A DNA stretch of 64,000 bases from Paraburkholderia phenoliruptrix (GCF_019511605.1 NZ_JAEUAV010000009.1:62001-126000), one strand, 5' to 3'. Numbered from the stretch's first letter, positions 1-9,676 are shown. Numbers and translations: made by a program. The notes: generated by a model from the sequence alone, not told the origin.

Positions 1-812
1 CACGCGCCGACGTGGCCACCGCCAAGGCCAACTACGCATTCGCCGACAGCACCGCACGCCGCTGGCAGACGATGTTGCAAACGCAATCGGTGTCGCAACA
101 GGATGCCGATTCAAAGACGAGCGACAGCGCCGCAAAACTCGCCGCGCTCGCGTCGGCGCAGGCCAACGTCGCGCGCTTGAGCGAGCTCGTGTCTTACGAG
201 AAAGTCACCGCGCCGTTCGACGGCGTCGTCACGGTGCGCAACGTCGATGTCGGCGCGCTCGTCACCTCAGGAGGAGCGCCGGGTCTTGCGAGTGCGCCGG
301 GAGAGCTTTTCCACGTCGAGCAGACCGACCGCTTGCGGGTTTACGTGAACGTGCCGCAGGACGATGCCGGCAGCATCAGCACGGGCACGCGGGTTTATCT
401 GACGACCCAGCAGTATCCGGGCCGCTCCTTTGCCGCGACCGTCGCGCGCAGCGCCGACGCAATCGATTCTGTCAGCCGGACGCTGCGCGTGGAGATCGAT
501 GTCGACAATCGCGACGGCGCGTTGTTGCCCGGCGCGTACGCGCAGGTTCATCTGGCGTTGCGCACGCAGCACCCCGCGCTCGAACTTCCGGTGAGCGCAT
601 TGCTGTTCCGACCCGATGGCGCGACGGTTGCGGTGATCGGACAGGACGGCCGCGCGCATCTGCGCAAGGTGACGATCGGCCGGGACTTCGGCACCTACGT
701 TGAAGTCGCGACCGGCGTCACGTCAACGGACCAGGTGATCGACAATCCGGGCGATGCGCTCGCGGACGGCCAGCCGGTGCGCGTCGCCGCACCCGCGGCA
801 CAGCACGGTTAA
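1..812 (+). CDS. RND efflux periplasmic adaptor (membrane fusion protein), 5' truncated by window
   Basis: C-terminal part of an HlyD/AcrA-type adaptor that joins an inner-membrane RND pump to an outer-membrane channel. The frame is open from the first bases, so the start lies upstream of the window. Visible in order: the end of the alpha-helical hairpin, the second half of the lipoyl/barrel-sandwich domain (VTAPFDGVV, then DVGALV), a beta-barrel domain and the membrane-proximal domain ending in GQPVRVA. The stop is 19 bp before the next gene, a NodT-type channel with its own Shine-Dalgarno, so the two form one operon. The pump gene should be upstream. The facing metal-type two-component system suggests metal or drug efflux, but no substrate can be read from this fragment. 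Confidence 0.9.
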   Translation, partial: RADVATAKANYAFADSTARRWQTMLQTQSVSQQDADSKTSDSAAKLAALASAQANVARLSELVSYEKVTAPFDGVVTVRNVDVGALVTSGGAPGLASAPGELFHVEQTDRLRVYVNVPQDDAGSISTGTRVYLTTQQYPGRSFAATVARSADAIDSVSRTLRVEIDVDNRDGALLPGAYAQVHLALRTQHPALELPVSALLFRPDGATVAVIGQDGRAHLRKVTIGRDFGTYVEVATGVTSTDQVIDNPGDALADGQPVRVAAPAAQHG

Positions 813-831
813 GCGATTCAGGAGACCGACC

Positions 832-2334
832 ATGCTCACTCCTCTTCGTCCATTCGCCCGTCGCAGCGCGGCTATTGTCACTGCCTGCGCGTTGACCGCA
901 TGTTCGACGCTGCCTGCCTATCATCAACCGGAAGCGGCCGTGCCCACTCAATACGCAGGTGCGGCGGCGCCCGGCTGGAGCGTCGCTGCGCCAGCCGATG
1001 CCGAGCCGCCAGGCCCGTGGTGGACCCTCTTTCACGACGCCGAACTGGACCAGCTCGAAGCGCGCGTCGATGTGTCGAATCAAACCGTGGCGAAAGCGGT
1101 AGCGCAACTGCAGGCCGCCCGCGCGATGCTCAACTACCAGCGTGCCGGCTATGCACCCACGGTGACCGCGGGCGCGGCGCAGTCGCGCGCGAGGTTGTCG
1201 CAGAACGTGCTCGGACATTCGCTCGCGGGAAAGACTGTGCCCGACTACTCGGTGGGCGTCACCGCGAGCTGGGAACCCGACCTGTTCGGCCGGGTGAAGA
1301 ATGCGACCGTCTATGCGCGCGACAACGCGCAGGCAAGCGAGGCGGATCTTCAGGCCGTGCGCCTGTCGGTCGCGAGCGACCTCGCAACCGATTACTTCGA
1401 CCTGCGTTCGCTCGATCGTCAGAAGAAGCTGCTCGACGACAGCGTTACCGCGTATGCCGCGGCCTTGAGGATCGTGCAACAGCAGTTGAAGGACGGTGCG
1501 ATCGATGCCTCGGCCGTCGCGCAGGCGCAGACGCAACTGGAAAGCACCCGCAGCCAGGACACGGACATCGACGTGCAACGCGCGCAGCTTCAACATGCGA
1601 TCGCTACGCTGATCGGCGTGCCCGCGTCGTCGTTCACACTGACGAGTGAAGTGAAAAGCGTTGCGTTGCCGCAGATTCCGACCGGCGTTCCATCGCAACT
1701 GCTGGAACGCAGGCCGGACATCGCAGCAGCCGAGCGGCGCGTGGCGGCGGCCAATGCTCAGATCGGCGAAGCGCGTGCCGCCTACTATCCCGACCTGACG
1801 TTGTCGGCCACTGCGGGACTCGAAAGCACGTTCTTTGCGCCGTGGCTCACGGCGCCCAGCCTGTTCTGGTCGCTGGGCGCGCAACTGGCCGGCACGCTGT
1901 TCGACGGCGGCCGTCGCCATGCCGCGTTGCAGGGTGCGAACGCGCAGTACGACAGCGCAGTGGCGGATTACCGGCAGACCGTGCTGAGCGCGTTCCAGCA
2001 AGTGGAAGACAACCTGTCCACGCTGACGACGCTGGCTAGCGAAGCGGACAGCCAGCAGCGCGCGACGTCGGCCGCTGAGTTGTCTTTGAAGCTGACAACG
2101 AACCGCTATCAGGCAGGAGCCGTGAGCTACCTTGATGTGGTGACCGCGCAAACCATCGCGCTGACGAATGAACGTACGCAGGAACTGATCGAAGCACGGC
2201 GGGTTGATGCCAGTGTGCAGTTGCTAAAAGCGCTGGGCGGCGGCTGGCGCCGCACGTCGCTGCATGACACCGGGAGCACGGCGGCGAGCACGCCACCGAA
2301 CTCGCCGTCTACGCGGCTGCAAACGTCAGGATGA
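832..2334 (+). CDS. NodT-family efflux outer-membrane lipoprotein
   Basis: Outer-membrane channel of a tripartite efflux system (TolC/OprM fold), 500 aa. The ATG at 832 was chosen because AGGAG lies 8 bp upstream and because it begins a lipoprotein signal: two arginines, a short hydrophobic run and lipobox LTAC with Cys24. The body has the duplicated outer-membrane-efflux repeat: ELDQLEARV with a long helix near residues 70-110, and RRPDIAAAERRVAAANAQIG near residue 290, a hallmark of NodT/OprM channels. It follows the adaptor gene directly and overlaps the convergent histidine-kinase gene by 26 bp at the 3' end. No terminator is visible between the two. Confidence 0.93.
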   Translation: MLTPLRPFARRSAAIVTACALTACSTLPAYHQPEAAVPTQYAGAAAPGWSVAAPADAEPPGPWWTLFHDAELDQLEARVDVSNQTVAKAVAQLQAARAMLNYQRAGYAPTVTAGAAQSRARLSQNVLGHSLAGKTVPDYSVGVTASWEPDLFGRVKNATVYARDNAQASEADLQAVRLSVASDLATDYFDLRSLDRQKKLLDDSVTAYAAALRIVQQQLKDGAIDASAVAQAQTQLESTRSQDTDIDVQRAQLQHAIATLIGVPASSFTLTSEVKSVALPQIPTGVPSQLLERRPDIAAAERRVAAANAQIGEARAAYYPDLTLSATAGLESTFFAPWLTAPSLFWSLGAQLAGTLFDGGRRHAALQGANAQYDSAVADYRQTVLSAFQQVEDNLSTLTTLASEADSQQRATSAAELSLKLTTNRYQAGAVSYLDVVTAQTIALTNERTQELIEARRVDASVQLLKALGGGWRRTSLHDTGSTAASTPPNSPSTRLQTSG

Positions 2335-3733
2335 AGCGTGTACCGCTTGCGTCGCTTTCGGCATGCGCGCTGCCGCCGTGCAGTTCCATGATTGTGCGCA
2401 CAATGGCAAGACCCAACCCCGCGGAGCCGGACGCATTGGGCTCGCTTTTGCGCGACGGGTCCACGCGATAGAAGCGGTCGAACACCCGCTCGAGCAAGGC
2501 GGGATCGATCGGCCTGCCTTCGTTCGCCACCGTCACACGCAGCGTATGGGGAGCCTCGGCGGGGCTCTGTGCATCCAATGTGATGATGCCCCCGCGCGGC
2601 GTATAGCGGAGCGCATTCGCAAGCAGATTGTTGACCGCGCGCCGGAATAGCTCGACGTCAGCGCGCAACCGGCCCGCGCCTGTTGCGCGAATTTGCACGC
2701 CGGCTTCTTCGGCAACGCCCTCGAAGTATTCGGCGATGCGCGAGAGCTCCTGCTGCGCATCGACCTGCGTCAGCGTCTTGACGAACTGCGGGTTCTCGGC
2801 ACGGGCCAGAAACAGCACGCTTTCGATCATCCGCGACAGGCGTTCGCACTCTTCGAGATTCGATGCGAGCACGGACTGATATTCGTCGGCCGAACGCGGG
2901 CGTGACAGCGCGACTTCAGTCGATCCGCGCAGATTGCCAAGCGGCGTGCGCATATCGTGCGCGAGGTCCGCCGTGTATTGCGACATGCGTTCAAAGCCGC
3001 CGTGCAGGCGGTCCAGCATCGCATTCAGCGACACGATGAGCGCGGCCAGTTCATTCGGCGCACCGTCGGCTTCGATGCGCGTGTGCAGTTGGTCTACGGT
3101 GACCGTGGCCGCGCTCCGGGTCACTGCGCGCAATGGCCGCAACGACTCGCGCACCAGCAACCAGCTCATCAGGAACGCGAGCAGCATGCCCGCGAGACCC
3201 GCGACATAGAGCCGCTCGCGATACCGGTCGAGCAGACGCCAGCGGTCCGCCATATTGCGCGCGATGATAATCGTCACCTCGGTGCCGTCGCGCAGCACCG
3301 CATCTGCGGCGAGTCCGCGCACCGGCACCCCCTGCGCGGTGCGCCACTCGGCGATGTCGGCCTCGGTGATGCGTTGCGAGGCGCCGACGCGTTTCATGAG
3401 CGCGGGCGACGGCGTCGTCGGGTCCGCAATGGCAGCGGTGTTGTGTTCGAACAGCAGCTTGCGCTGCGAATCGCGCACTTCCATGGAGAGCGCGAGGTTG
3501 CCCAGCACCTGGCTGGTGAGACGGTCGCCGTGACTGCGCAGTTCGTCGAGCGTATTGAGCTCCTGCGCAAGACGCCGCGTGTGCCGTGCGATCAGCACGA
3601 TATCCAGGTCGTCCTGCTGCTTGACCTGGCGGTCGAGCGCGAAGTACAGCGCACTGCCGACCAGCGCGAACACGAGCAGCGTCGTGCCCGCGAAAGCGAG
3701 TGCAAGCGTGGCGGTCAGCGAGCGCGCGGCCAT
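2309..3733 (-). CDS. Heavy-metal-type sensor histidine kinase
   Basis: Inner-membrane sensor of the CusS/CopS/IrlS type, 474 aa, about the usual length. Order of parts: transmembrane helix at about residues 10-32, a periplasmic sensor region to about 175, a second helix at about 176-195, HAMP at about 195-250, the HisKA phosphoacceptor with His259 in DLAHDMRTPLG, and an HATPase domain (N-box NNLLANALRYTPRGG, then GSAGLGLAIV). The start at 3733 overlaps the stop of the response-regulator gene as ATGA, indicating translational coupling. A longer frame exists upstream, but it runs through the regulator in another phase. The signal is probably a metal or an envelope compound; this is inferred from family and from the facing efflux genes. 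Confidence 0.93.
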   Translation of the reverse strand: MAARSLTATLALAFAGTTLLVFALVGSALYFALDRQVKQQDDLDIVLIARHTRRLAQELNTLDELRSHGDRLTSQVLGNLALSMEVRDSQRKLLFEHNTAAIADPTTPSPALMKRVGASQRITEADIAEWRTAQGVPVRGLAADAVLRDGTEVTIIIARNMADRWRLLDRYRERLYVAGLAGMLLAFLMSWLLVRESLRPLRAVTRSAATVTVDQLHTRIEADGAPNELAALIVSLNAMLDRLHGGFERMSQYTADLAHDMRTPLGNLRGSTEVALSRPRSADEYQSVLASNLEECERLSRMIESVLFLARAENPQFVKTLTQVDAQQELSRIAEYFEGVAEEAGVQIRATGAGRLRADVELFRRAVNNLLANALRYTPRGGIITLDAQSPAEAPHTLRVTVANEGRPIDPALLERVFDRFYRVDPSRKSEPNASGSAGLGLAIVRTIMELHGGSAHAESDASGTRFILTFAAA

Positions 3734-4410
3734 CAGTCCGGGTCTTTCGCTTCGATTACGTAGCCAACGCCGCGCACGGTCTGGATCAGCTTGACGGGAA
3801 AAGCGTCGTCGATCTTCGCGCGCAAGCGGCGAATCGCCACCTCGACGACGTTCGTATCGCTGTCGAAATTCATGTCCCACACGTATGAGGCGATCTGCGT
3901 GCGGCTCAGCACCTCGCCCTGACGGCGCACGAGCAGTTGCAGCAGCGAGAATTCGCGGGGCGTCAGATCGATACGCGTTGCGCCGCGTTTCACGCGCCGC
4001 CGCTGTATGTCCATCTCCAGATCGCCGACCGCGAGCCTTTCGCTTTCTCGCGGCGGACCGCGCCGCGCCAGCGTGCGCACGCGAGCCAGAAATTCGACAA
4101 ACGCGAACGGTTTGACGAGGTAATCGTCGCCACCGAGTTCAAGGCCGCGCACGCGGTCGTTCACGTCGTCTCGGGCGGTAAGGAACAGCACCGGAGTGGC
4201 ATGCGTCGCGCGCAGCACCTTGAGCACGGCCCAGCCGTCCATGGTCGGGAGCATGACGTCGAGCACGATCACGTCGTAGTCCTGCTCCTGAGCGAGCAGA
4301 AGGCCCTCCGCGCCGTCGCTGGCAAGGTCGACGGAGAAGCCCGATTCTTCAAGGCCTTTCTTGAGGTATGCACTGGTTTTGGGCTCGTCTTCGACGATCA
4401 GGATATGCAT
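3733..4410 (-). CDS. OmpR-family response regulator, heavy-metal type
   Basis: Two-component response regulator of the CusR/CopR/IrlR group, 225 aa. The N-terminal receiver domain has the acidic pair in VEDEP, phosphoacceptor Asp51 in VLDVMLP and the conserved lysine in LVKPFAF. The C-terminal winged helix starts near residue 127 with [14 protein letters not shown] and contains [12 protein letters not shown] and the recognition segment ending VRGVGYV. It is first in a two-gene operon with the sensor kinase, coupled by ATGA. Its promoter must lie in 4411-4598. The likely target is the convergent efflux operon, by analogy with CusRS-type loci; no operator could be identified with confidence. 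Confidence 0.94.
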   Translation of the reverse strand: MHILIVEDEPKTSAYLKKGLEESGFSVDLASDGAEGLLLAQEQDYDVIVLDVMLPTMDGWAVLKVLRATHATPVLFLTARDDVNDRVRGLELGGDDYLVKPFAFVEFLARVRTLARRGPPRESERLAVGDLEMDIQRRRVKRGATRIDLTPREFSLLQLLVRRQGEVLSRTQIASYVWDMNFDSDTNVVEVAIRRLRAKIDDAFPVKLIQTVRGVGYVIEAKDPD

Positions 4411-4598
4411 TCAACCGCTCCGGCTCGGACTCATTCGTTGGCAGGCGTTAAAAATTCTAATTGGAGTATCTACGCCGCACAATGATCGGATCAGTGCAGG
4501 TCGAGCCAAGCGACGGAGCTGCAATGCGATGCAACCGTGGTGCTTCAGCATGCGGGGTGGCGAAGCCTCCCCGCGCCGGCTTCAGTCCGCCACCGCGT

Positions 4599-5357
4599 TC
4601 AATCCTCGTTGCCGACCGGCGGCGGCGCAGCCATTACGCTCGCACGCAGCGCCGCCAGGACCGATTGCATCAGTTCGTCCGGCGGCATCAGCCCTGTTCG
4701 GCAAAGCGCCTGCTGTACGCTGATGACGCGCCCGGCTTCGTAATGCCGCCCGCTTCCAATGGCGTCTTCAAAAGCATTGGCGCGCTGATTGATCTCCTGC
4801 GGATCGGCGCTGACCAGCAACACCGCATGAGCCAGGACCGCGTACAGCGACGCATGCGCCCCACCCGCGTGCGTTCGCACGGCGCGCCAGTATTGCGCCG
4901 TGCCGGCGAGCTTTTGCGCGTCGCCCGGCTGTCCCCAGGCGAGGTTGAAGCGTCCGTCGCAGAACGAGCCTTCCACCGCCTCCCAATGCGTGTGAAGCCC
5001 GAATGTGGCCAGCGCGTCGCGCAGGATTTCACACAGATGCCGATAAACCGCCTCGGAATTCCTGCCCGCGCTGCCCCGTACCCGATAGGCGACGCTCAGG
5101 TTGAGGATTCCAGGCCCCTGCGGCACGAGCCCACCGCCCGACATGCGTAGAAAAACCGGACATCCCTGCTCCGCAAACTCGGCGCGAGCACGCTCCAAGG
5201 CCGCGAAGCGCCGGTAGCTGCGCGGCACCACCAGCGAGCGCGGCGCCTGCCATAAATGCGCGACGCACCGGCCCGTCTCGGCCAGCGACAGCAACTGCGC
5301 CTCTGCCGCGAGGGGATCGGTGGTGTCGGCGTCGAAGTGAACAATGTCAAATGGCAT
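4599..5357 (-). CDS. Lipoate-protein ligase A family protein
   Basis: BPL/LplA/LipB-fold protein, 252 aa, expected to attach lipoate (or octanoate) to a specific lysine of lipoyl domains. Visible motifs are RMSGGGLVPQGPGILN (residues 71-86; family signature RxxGGGxVxHxxG, here with Gln in place of His) and the lysine of QKLAGTAQ (Lys149), which matches the catalytic lysine of the family. It is the last gene of the acetoin operon, 49 bp downstream of the short-chain dehydrogenase. The E2 protein AcoC encoded four genes upstream carries a lipoyl domain with target Lys45, so a dedicated lipoylation role for AcoC is a strong inference. A general salvage role is the alternative. Confidence 0.85.
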   Translation of the reverse strand: MPFDIVHFDADTTDPLAAEAQLLSLAETGRCVAHLWQAPRSLVVPRSYRRFAALERARAEFAEQGCPVFLRMSGGGLVPQGPGILNLSVAYRVRGSAGRNSEAVYRHLCEILRDALATFGLHTHWEAVEGSFCDGRFNLAWGQPGDAQKLAGTAQYWRAVRTHAGGAHASLYAVLAHAVLLVSADPQEINQRANAFEDAIGSGRHYEAGRVISVQQALCRTGLMPPDELMQSVLAALRASVMAAPPPVGNED

Positions 5358-5406
5358 AGGCCCCTAAATCGAACTGGCGCAAGCCGGCGCAGCGGTGCTT
5401 CGTGGA

Positions 5407-6192
5407 TTAGTGAAACGTAAATCCGCCGTCCACGTTGACGGACTGGCCGGTCACGTTGTCCATCGTCGCGAAGAATAGCGCCATTTGCCCCATGTCCTGT
5501 GGCGTCTGCGCACGCCCCTGCGGAATGAGCGTGAGCTGGTGGCGAGCCCACGAGTCCTCCACCGATTCCCCTTCGTTCTTCCACTCGTCGGCGAGGCGGT
5601 CCCACATGTAAGTACGCACGATGCCGGGACAAATGGCGTTCACGGTGACACCTTCCTGCGCCACCTCCTTGGCCAACGCGTTGGTAAAGCCGACCACGGC
5701 AAATTTGGACGCGCTGTAGTGCGCAAGGTTGGGAAAGCCCTCCTTGCCCGCGATGGAAGCCACGTTGATGATGCGTCCCGAGCGCCGCGCAAGCATCGGC
5801 CCCAGCGCTGCCTTGCAGCCGAGGAAGGTGCCTTTGGCATTGACGTCCATTACGAAGTCCCAGTCCTTCTCGGTGAGCTCCGCGACCGGGTGAATGTTGA
5901 TGACGCCCGCGCAGTTGACCATGATGTCGAGCCCGCCCAATTCGGCCACGGACTGATCGACCATGGCCTGCACCTGCGCAGCGTCCGTCACGTCCACGCG
6001 GCGCACCAGCGCCTTGCGGCCGAGACTTCGCACGGCTTGCTGGGTGGCGAGCATCTCGTCCTCCAGCAGATCGGCAATAAGCATGTCGGCGCCCGCCTCG
6101 GCCAGCGCCATGACGATGCCACGCCCGATGCCGCGCGCACCACCGGTCACGACGGCCACTTTGCCGGCGAGCGGAAGAGAAGTGTGCTGCAT
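5407..6192 (-). CDS. Short-chain dehydrogenase/reductase (possible acetoin/diacetyl reductase)
   Basis: Classical SDR, 261 aa, Rossmann fold. Cofactor motif TGGARGIG (residues 16-23); Asp41 at the end of beta-2 favours NAD(H) over NADP(H); NCAG at 93-96; catalytic Ser146, Tyr159 and Lys163 (YSASK). It ends with the typical NVDGGFTFH tail. The start at 6192 was chosen over an upstream ATG at 6234 because AAGGAGA precedes it. Position between a butanediol-type dehydrogenase and a lipoate ligase in the acetoin operon makes acetoin, diacetyl or butanediol stereoisomers the likely substrates. Sequence alone does not fix substrate or stereochemistry. Confidence 0.85.
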   Translation of the reverse strand: MQHTSLPLAGKVAVVTGGARGIGRGIVMALAEAGADMLIADLLEDEMLATQQAVRSLGRKALVRRVDVTDAAQVQAMVDQSVAELGGLDIMVNCAGVINIHPVAELTEKDWDFVMDVNAKGTFLGCKAALGPMLARRSGRIINVASIAGKEGFPNLAHYSASKFAVVGFTNALAKEVAQEGVTVNAICPGIVRTYMWDRLADEWKNEGESVEDSWARHQLTLIPQGRAQTPQDMGQMALFFATMDNVTGQSVNVDGGFTFH

Positions 6193-6296
6193 GAATGTCT
6201 CCTTGATATGGTGTCCGGGCTGCGGCTCGTTCACGAACGGCCAGGCGACCGGAGGTCCGAACAGGCAGTCATGCCCCTGTCACACGCGAGCCCTGC

Positions 6297-7364
6297 TTAC
6301 TTCAGTCTCGGCTGAACGATGATTTTCACGGCCGATTCGTTGTTATGAATCAGGGTGTCGAATCCTTTGCGAATCAGCTCGTCCAGTTGGATGCGTTGCG
6401 TGATGAACGGCGCCAGATCGATCTTGCCTTCCTCCACCAGCTTGATGGTTTCCTGATGGTCATTGCAGTACGCAATCGTGCCGCGCACGTCCAACTCCTT
6501 CATGACTACGCTGTGCACATTGACAGTTGCCGGATGGCTCCAGATGGATACGATCACCACCACGCCGGTTGGTTTGGTAGCGGCCACCAGCGTGTCCAGA
6601 ACCTTGTTCACGCTCGAGCATTCGAACGCCACGTCGACGCCCTTGCCGCTGGTGATCTTCATTACTTCCGCGGCCACGTCCACTTCGGACGGGTCGAGGA
6701 TGTGATCGGCCACGCCGGATTCGCGGGCTTTTTCCTTACGCTTCGCGCTCAGTTCCGTCACGATCACACGCAGGCCCTTGGCTTTGAGAATGGCCGACAG
6801 CAAGAGGCCAATCGGACCCGCGCCGCCGACCAAGGCGACATCCCCCGCCTTCGCGCCGCTGCGGGTGTACGCATGGTGGCCGACCGACAGCGGCTCGATC
6901 AGCGCGGCCTGATCCAGCGGGATGGCGCTTGAAACCGGATGCACCCAGCGACGCTTGACGGCAATCTTTTCGGCCAGGCCGCCGCCGCGCCCGCCCAGAC
7001 CGATGAAATTCATGTTCTTCGACAGGTGATAGTTTTCGCCCGGCCCCGTGGGCACGTCGTCGGCCACGATGTAAGGCTCGACCACCACATGCTGGCCAAC
7101 CTGTATATCGGTCACGCCTTCGCCTACTGCATACACCACGCCCGAGAACTCATGCCCCATGGTGATCGGAGCGGACTCTCCGGAGATCGGATGCGGATGG
7201 CCGCATGGCGGAATGAAAATCGGCCCTTCCATGAATTCATGCAGGTCCGTGCCGCAGATGCCGCACCATGCCACGTCGATGCCGACGGTGCCCGGCTCGA
7301 CAACGGGTTCGGGAATGTCTTCGATGCGAATGTCCCCGCGATCATAAAAACGTGCTGCTTTCAT
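6297..7364 (-). CDS. Zinc-type 2,3-butanediol dehydrogenase-like protein
   Basis: Medium-chain dehydrogenase, 355 aa, likely to oxidise 2,3-butanediol to acetoin and so feed the operon. Catalytic zinc ligands are seen at Cys37 (WCGICGTD) and His71-Glu72 (GHEFSG). The nucleotide-binding region reads GDVALVGGAGPIGLL. The structural-zinc loop with four cysteines found in many relatives is absent: the segment after residue 97 (EPYIVADD) has none. The start at 7364 begins MKAARFYDR with a CGGAGAAT ribosome site upstream. It lies 133 bp downstream of acoC. Threonine or sorbitol dehydrogenase activity cannot be excluded by sequence, but the context points to butanediol. Confidence 0.85.
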   Translation of the reverse strand: MKAARFYDRGDIRIEDIPEPVVEPGTVGIDVAWCGICGTDLHEFMEGPIFIPPCGHPHPISGESAPITMGHEFSGVVYAVGEGVTDIQVGQHVVVEPYIVADDVPTGPGENYHLSKNMNFIGLGGRGGGLAEKIAVKRRWVHPVSSAIPLDQAALIEPLSVGHHAYTRSGAKAGDVALVGGAGPIGLLLSAILKAKGLRVIVTELSAKRKEKARESGVADHILDPSEVDVAAEVMKITSGKGVDVAFECSSVNKVLDTLVAATKPTGVVVIVSIWSHPATVNVHSVVMKELDVRGTIAYCNDHQETIKLVEEGKIDLAPFITQRIQLDELIRKGFDTLIHNNESAVKIIVQPRLK

Positions 7365-7497
7365 CGTTGCAGATTCTCCGGTTTGTTTTGAATGAGGTGC
7401 CCGAGGGCACCTCAGCGTTTTCTTCGTCCGCAACCGACCGGCTCGTCGCGAGGTGCATCGCTTCACAGATTGCCCTCGCGAGCACCGGCCGGCCTCA

Positions 7498-8607
7498 CTA
7501 GCCCAGGTGCCGGCGCAGCAGCGCGTTCACCTCGTTGGCCTTTTCCATCTGCGGCATGTGGCCGGCGCCCTCGAGCACTTCCACTACCGCGCCGGCAGGC
7601 GCGGCGGCCGCATGGGCGCTGGGAATGATGCGATCCTCGCGGCCCCAAACCACCAGCACCGGCCCGTCGAAGCGGCTGAGCGCCCGGCCGGGCTGCTCGC
7701 GTTGCCTGCCGCCGCCGAATAGCTGGGTGCCGAGCGCGCCGAGCGCTTCACCGACACCGTCGAGCCGCTTGTACTTGAGCAGATCGTCCAGAAGCTGTCG
7801 GCTTACGAGCGCCGTGTCGTTGAACAGCAGTTCGGCCACGGGCTTGAGTTCGCGGCGCGACTGCGCGCGCACGAAGCCGTCGGTGTATTCGGCGTTGACT
7901 TCGTCGCCCAGGCCGGCGCTGCCGATCAGCGCCAGCGAACGGACTTTGCCCGGCGCATCCACCGCCAGTTGCGCGGCCACGCCGCCGCCCATCGAGTGGC
8001 CGACCAGATGGGCCGACGGCACATCGATGGCCTCCAGGAAGCGGCCGACGAAGGCGGCCAGTTCCTGCAGCGTCGTGCCCGCGAGCCGCACCTGGGACAG
8101 GCCGTGCGCAGGCAGATCGAGCGCGATCACCGGATGGGCCTCAGCCACTGCATCGAGGTTGAAAAGCCAGTTGTTCAGATCGCCGCCGAAGCCGTGGATG
8201 AAGAGCACCGGCGTGCCCGACTCCGGCCCACGTCGCGCATAGCGCACACGGATGCCGTCCACCTCCACGTAGTCGAACGCCGGGCCGGCGTCCTCGTCGT
8301 CGCCGTCGATGGCGGGCACCTCGAAAGCGGCGATGTATGCATCGATCTCGGCATCGCTTACGTCCATCTCCGCCAGCACGCCAAGCAACGCCTTGACGGG
8401 CAGCGTCTCGCCGCTCTGCGCAACGATGCGGCGCAGCAGCCCCGCATCAGGTGCTTCCACCGAGTTGGAAATCTTGTCGGTATCCACGTCGAGCAGCGCC
8501 GTTCCAACTTCAATGCGCTCGCCTTCCCGAACCAGCCAGTCCTGCACCGTGCCTTCGCGCATCTCCAGCCCCCACTTGGGCATGACGATCGGGGTAATCG
8601 CGGCCAT
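7498..8607 (-). CDS. acoC: Acetoin dehydrogenase E2 (dihydrolipoamide acetyltransferase)
   Basis: E2 component of the acetoin dehydrogenase complex, 369 aa: takes the two-carbon unit cleaved from acetoin onto lipoate and passes it to CoA. It has the architecture typical of AcoC. The N-terminal lipoyl domain has Lys45 in DVDTDKISN. It is followed by an alpha/beta-hydrolase-fold domain with nucleophile Ser205 (GHSMGG), Asp325 (WGREDRIIP) and His350 (GAGHMPQ). Pyruvate-type E2 proteins instead carry the HxxxDG acyltransferase core, which is absent. The start overlaps the acoB stop as ATGA. No E3 dihydrolipoamide dehydrogenase gene is in the operon, so a shared E3 must be encoded elsewhere. Confidence 0.95.
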   Translation of the reverse strand: MAAITPIVMPKWGLEMREGTVQDWLVREGERIEVGTALLDVDTDKISNSVEAPDAGLLRRIVAQSGETLPVKALLGVLAEMDVSDAEIDAYIAAFEVPAIDGDDEDAGPAFDYVEVDGIRVRYARRGPESGTPVLFIHGFGGDLNNWLFNLDAVAEAHPVIALDLPAHGLSQVRLAGTTLQELAAFVGRFLEAIDVPSAHLVGHSMGGGVAAQLAVDAPGKVRSLALIGSAGLGDEVNAEYTDGFVRAQSRRELKPVAELLFNDTALVSRQLLDDLLKYKRLDGVGEALGALGTQLFGGGRQREQPGRALSRFDGPVLVVWGREDRIIPSAHAAAAPAGAVVEVLEGAGHMPQMEKANEVNALLRRHLG

Positions 8608-9623
8608 CAGTTCTTCCCTCCTTTCATCGTGCGGCGCGCCGCGTCCGCTATCCGTGCGGCGCTGGGCAGGTACAGGTCTTCGAGCACGGGCGAGAACGGC
8701 ACCGGCGTATGCGGCGGACAGACCATCTCGATGCCGGCCTTGAGCGCGCCGAACGCATGTTGAGCTACCTGTGCCGAGATATCGGTCGCGATGTTGCAGC
8801 GTGGGCTGGCCTCGTCCACCACAACCAGACGGCCCGTGTTCTCGACCGTTTCGAGCACGGTATCGATATCCAGCGGCGACAGCGTGCGCAGATCCACGAC
8901 CTCCGCTTCAATGCCCTCCGCGGCCAGTGCCGTGGCGGCCTCCAGTGCGCGATGAACCATCAGGCCGTAGGTGACGATAGATACGTGCTTGCCGTCGCGC
9001 ACGATGTTCGCCTCGCCGAACGGCACCGTGTACGAGCTTTCCGGCACATCGCCTTCGAGGCCGTACAGGTTCTTGTGTTCGCAGAAGATCACCGGATCGT
9101 TGTCGCGGATAGCCTGGATCAGCAGCCCCTTGGTGTCATAAGGCGTGGACGGGCACACCACCTTGAGACCCGGAATATGCGTGAACAACGGCGTGAGCAT
9201 CTGGCTGTGCTGGGCGGCGGCCCGGAAACCGGCGCCGACCATCGCGCGGATCACGACCGGCGTTTCGGCCTTGCCGCCGAACATGTAGCGAAACTTGGCG
9301 GCCTGGTTGTAGATCTGGTCGAAGCACACACCCATGAAGTCGATGAACATGAGTTCGGCAATCGGCCGCATGCCGCACGCGGCGGCGCCGATGGCCGCCC
9401 CGACGTAAGCGGACTCGGACAGCGGCGTGTCGAGCAGACGGTCGCCATGCTTGGCGTACAGGCCCTTCGTTACGCCGAGCACGCCGCCCCACGCGTCCGT
9501 TTCACCGTTCGCGCCGGCGCCGCCGACAATGTCCTCGCCCAGCATGATCACAGTCGGGTCGCGGGTCATTTCCTGGTCGATCGCTTCATTGATCGCCAGC
9601 TTCATACTCAGTTTTCTGGCCAT
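8607..9623 (-). CDS. acoB: Acetoin dehydrogenase E1 beta subunit
   Basis: Beta subunit of the thiamine-diphosphate-dependent E1, 338 aa, transketolase-like pyrimidine-binding plus C-terminal domains. Seen: the N-terminal MKLAINEAIDQEMTRD, GEDIVGGAG around residue 29 with the glutamate that activates ThDP, PIAELMFIDF, and the C-terminal transketolase domain with VSIVTYG and DLRTLSPLD. It is 53 bp downstream of acoA and coupled to acoC by ATGA. Closest families are pyruvate and acetoin E1-beta; the AcoC architecture and acoX/acoR neighbours decide for acetoin. Confidence 0.95.
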   Translation of the reverse strand: MARKLSMKLAINEAIDQEMTRDPTVIMLGEDIVGGAGANGETDAWGGVLGVTKGLYAKHGDRLLDTPLSESAYVGAAIGAAACGMRPIAELMFIDFMGVCFDQIYNQAAKFRYMFGGKAETPVVIRAMVGAGFRAAAQHSQMLTPLFTHIPGLKVVCPSTPYDTKGLLIQAIRDNDPVIFCEHKNLYGLEGDVPESSYTVPFGEANIVRDGKHVSIVTYGLMVHRALEAATALAAEGIEAEVVDLRTLSPLDIDTVLETVENTGRLVVVDEASPRCNIATDISAQVAQHAFGALKAGIEMVCPPHTPVPFSPVLEDLYLPSAARIADAARRTMKGGKN

Positions 9624-9676
9624 GATGGAGTCTCCTGATGGATGGAATTATTGGATGGGTCGTCGCACGGTGATTT

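Noticed and set aside
718..2151. 477-codon minus-strand frame opposite the NodT gene
   Set aside because: No family features; real gene on plus strand has lipobox and OMF repeats.
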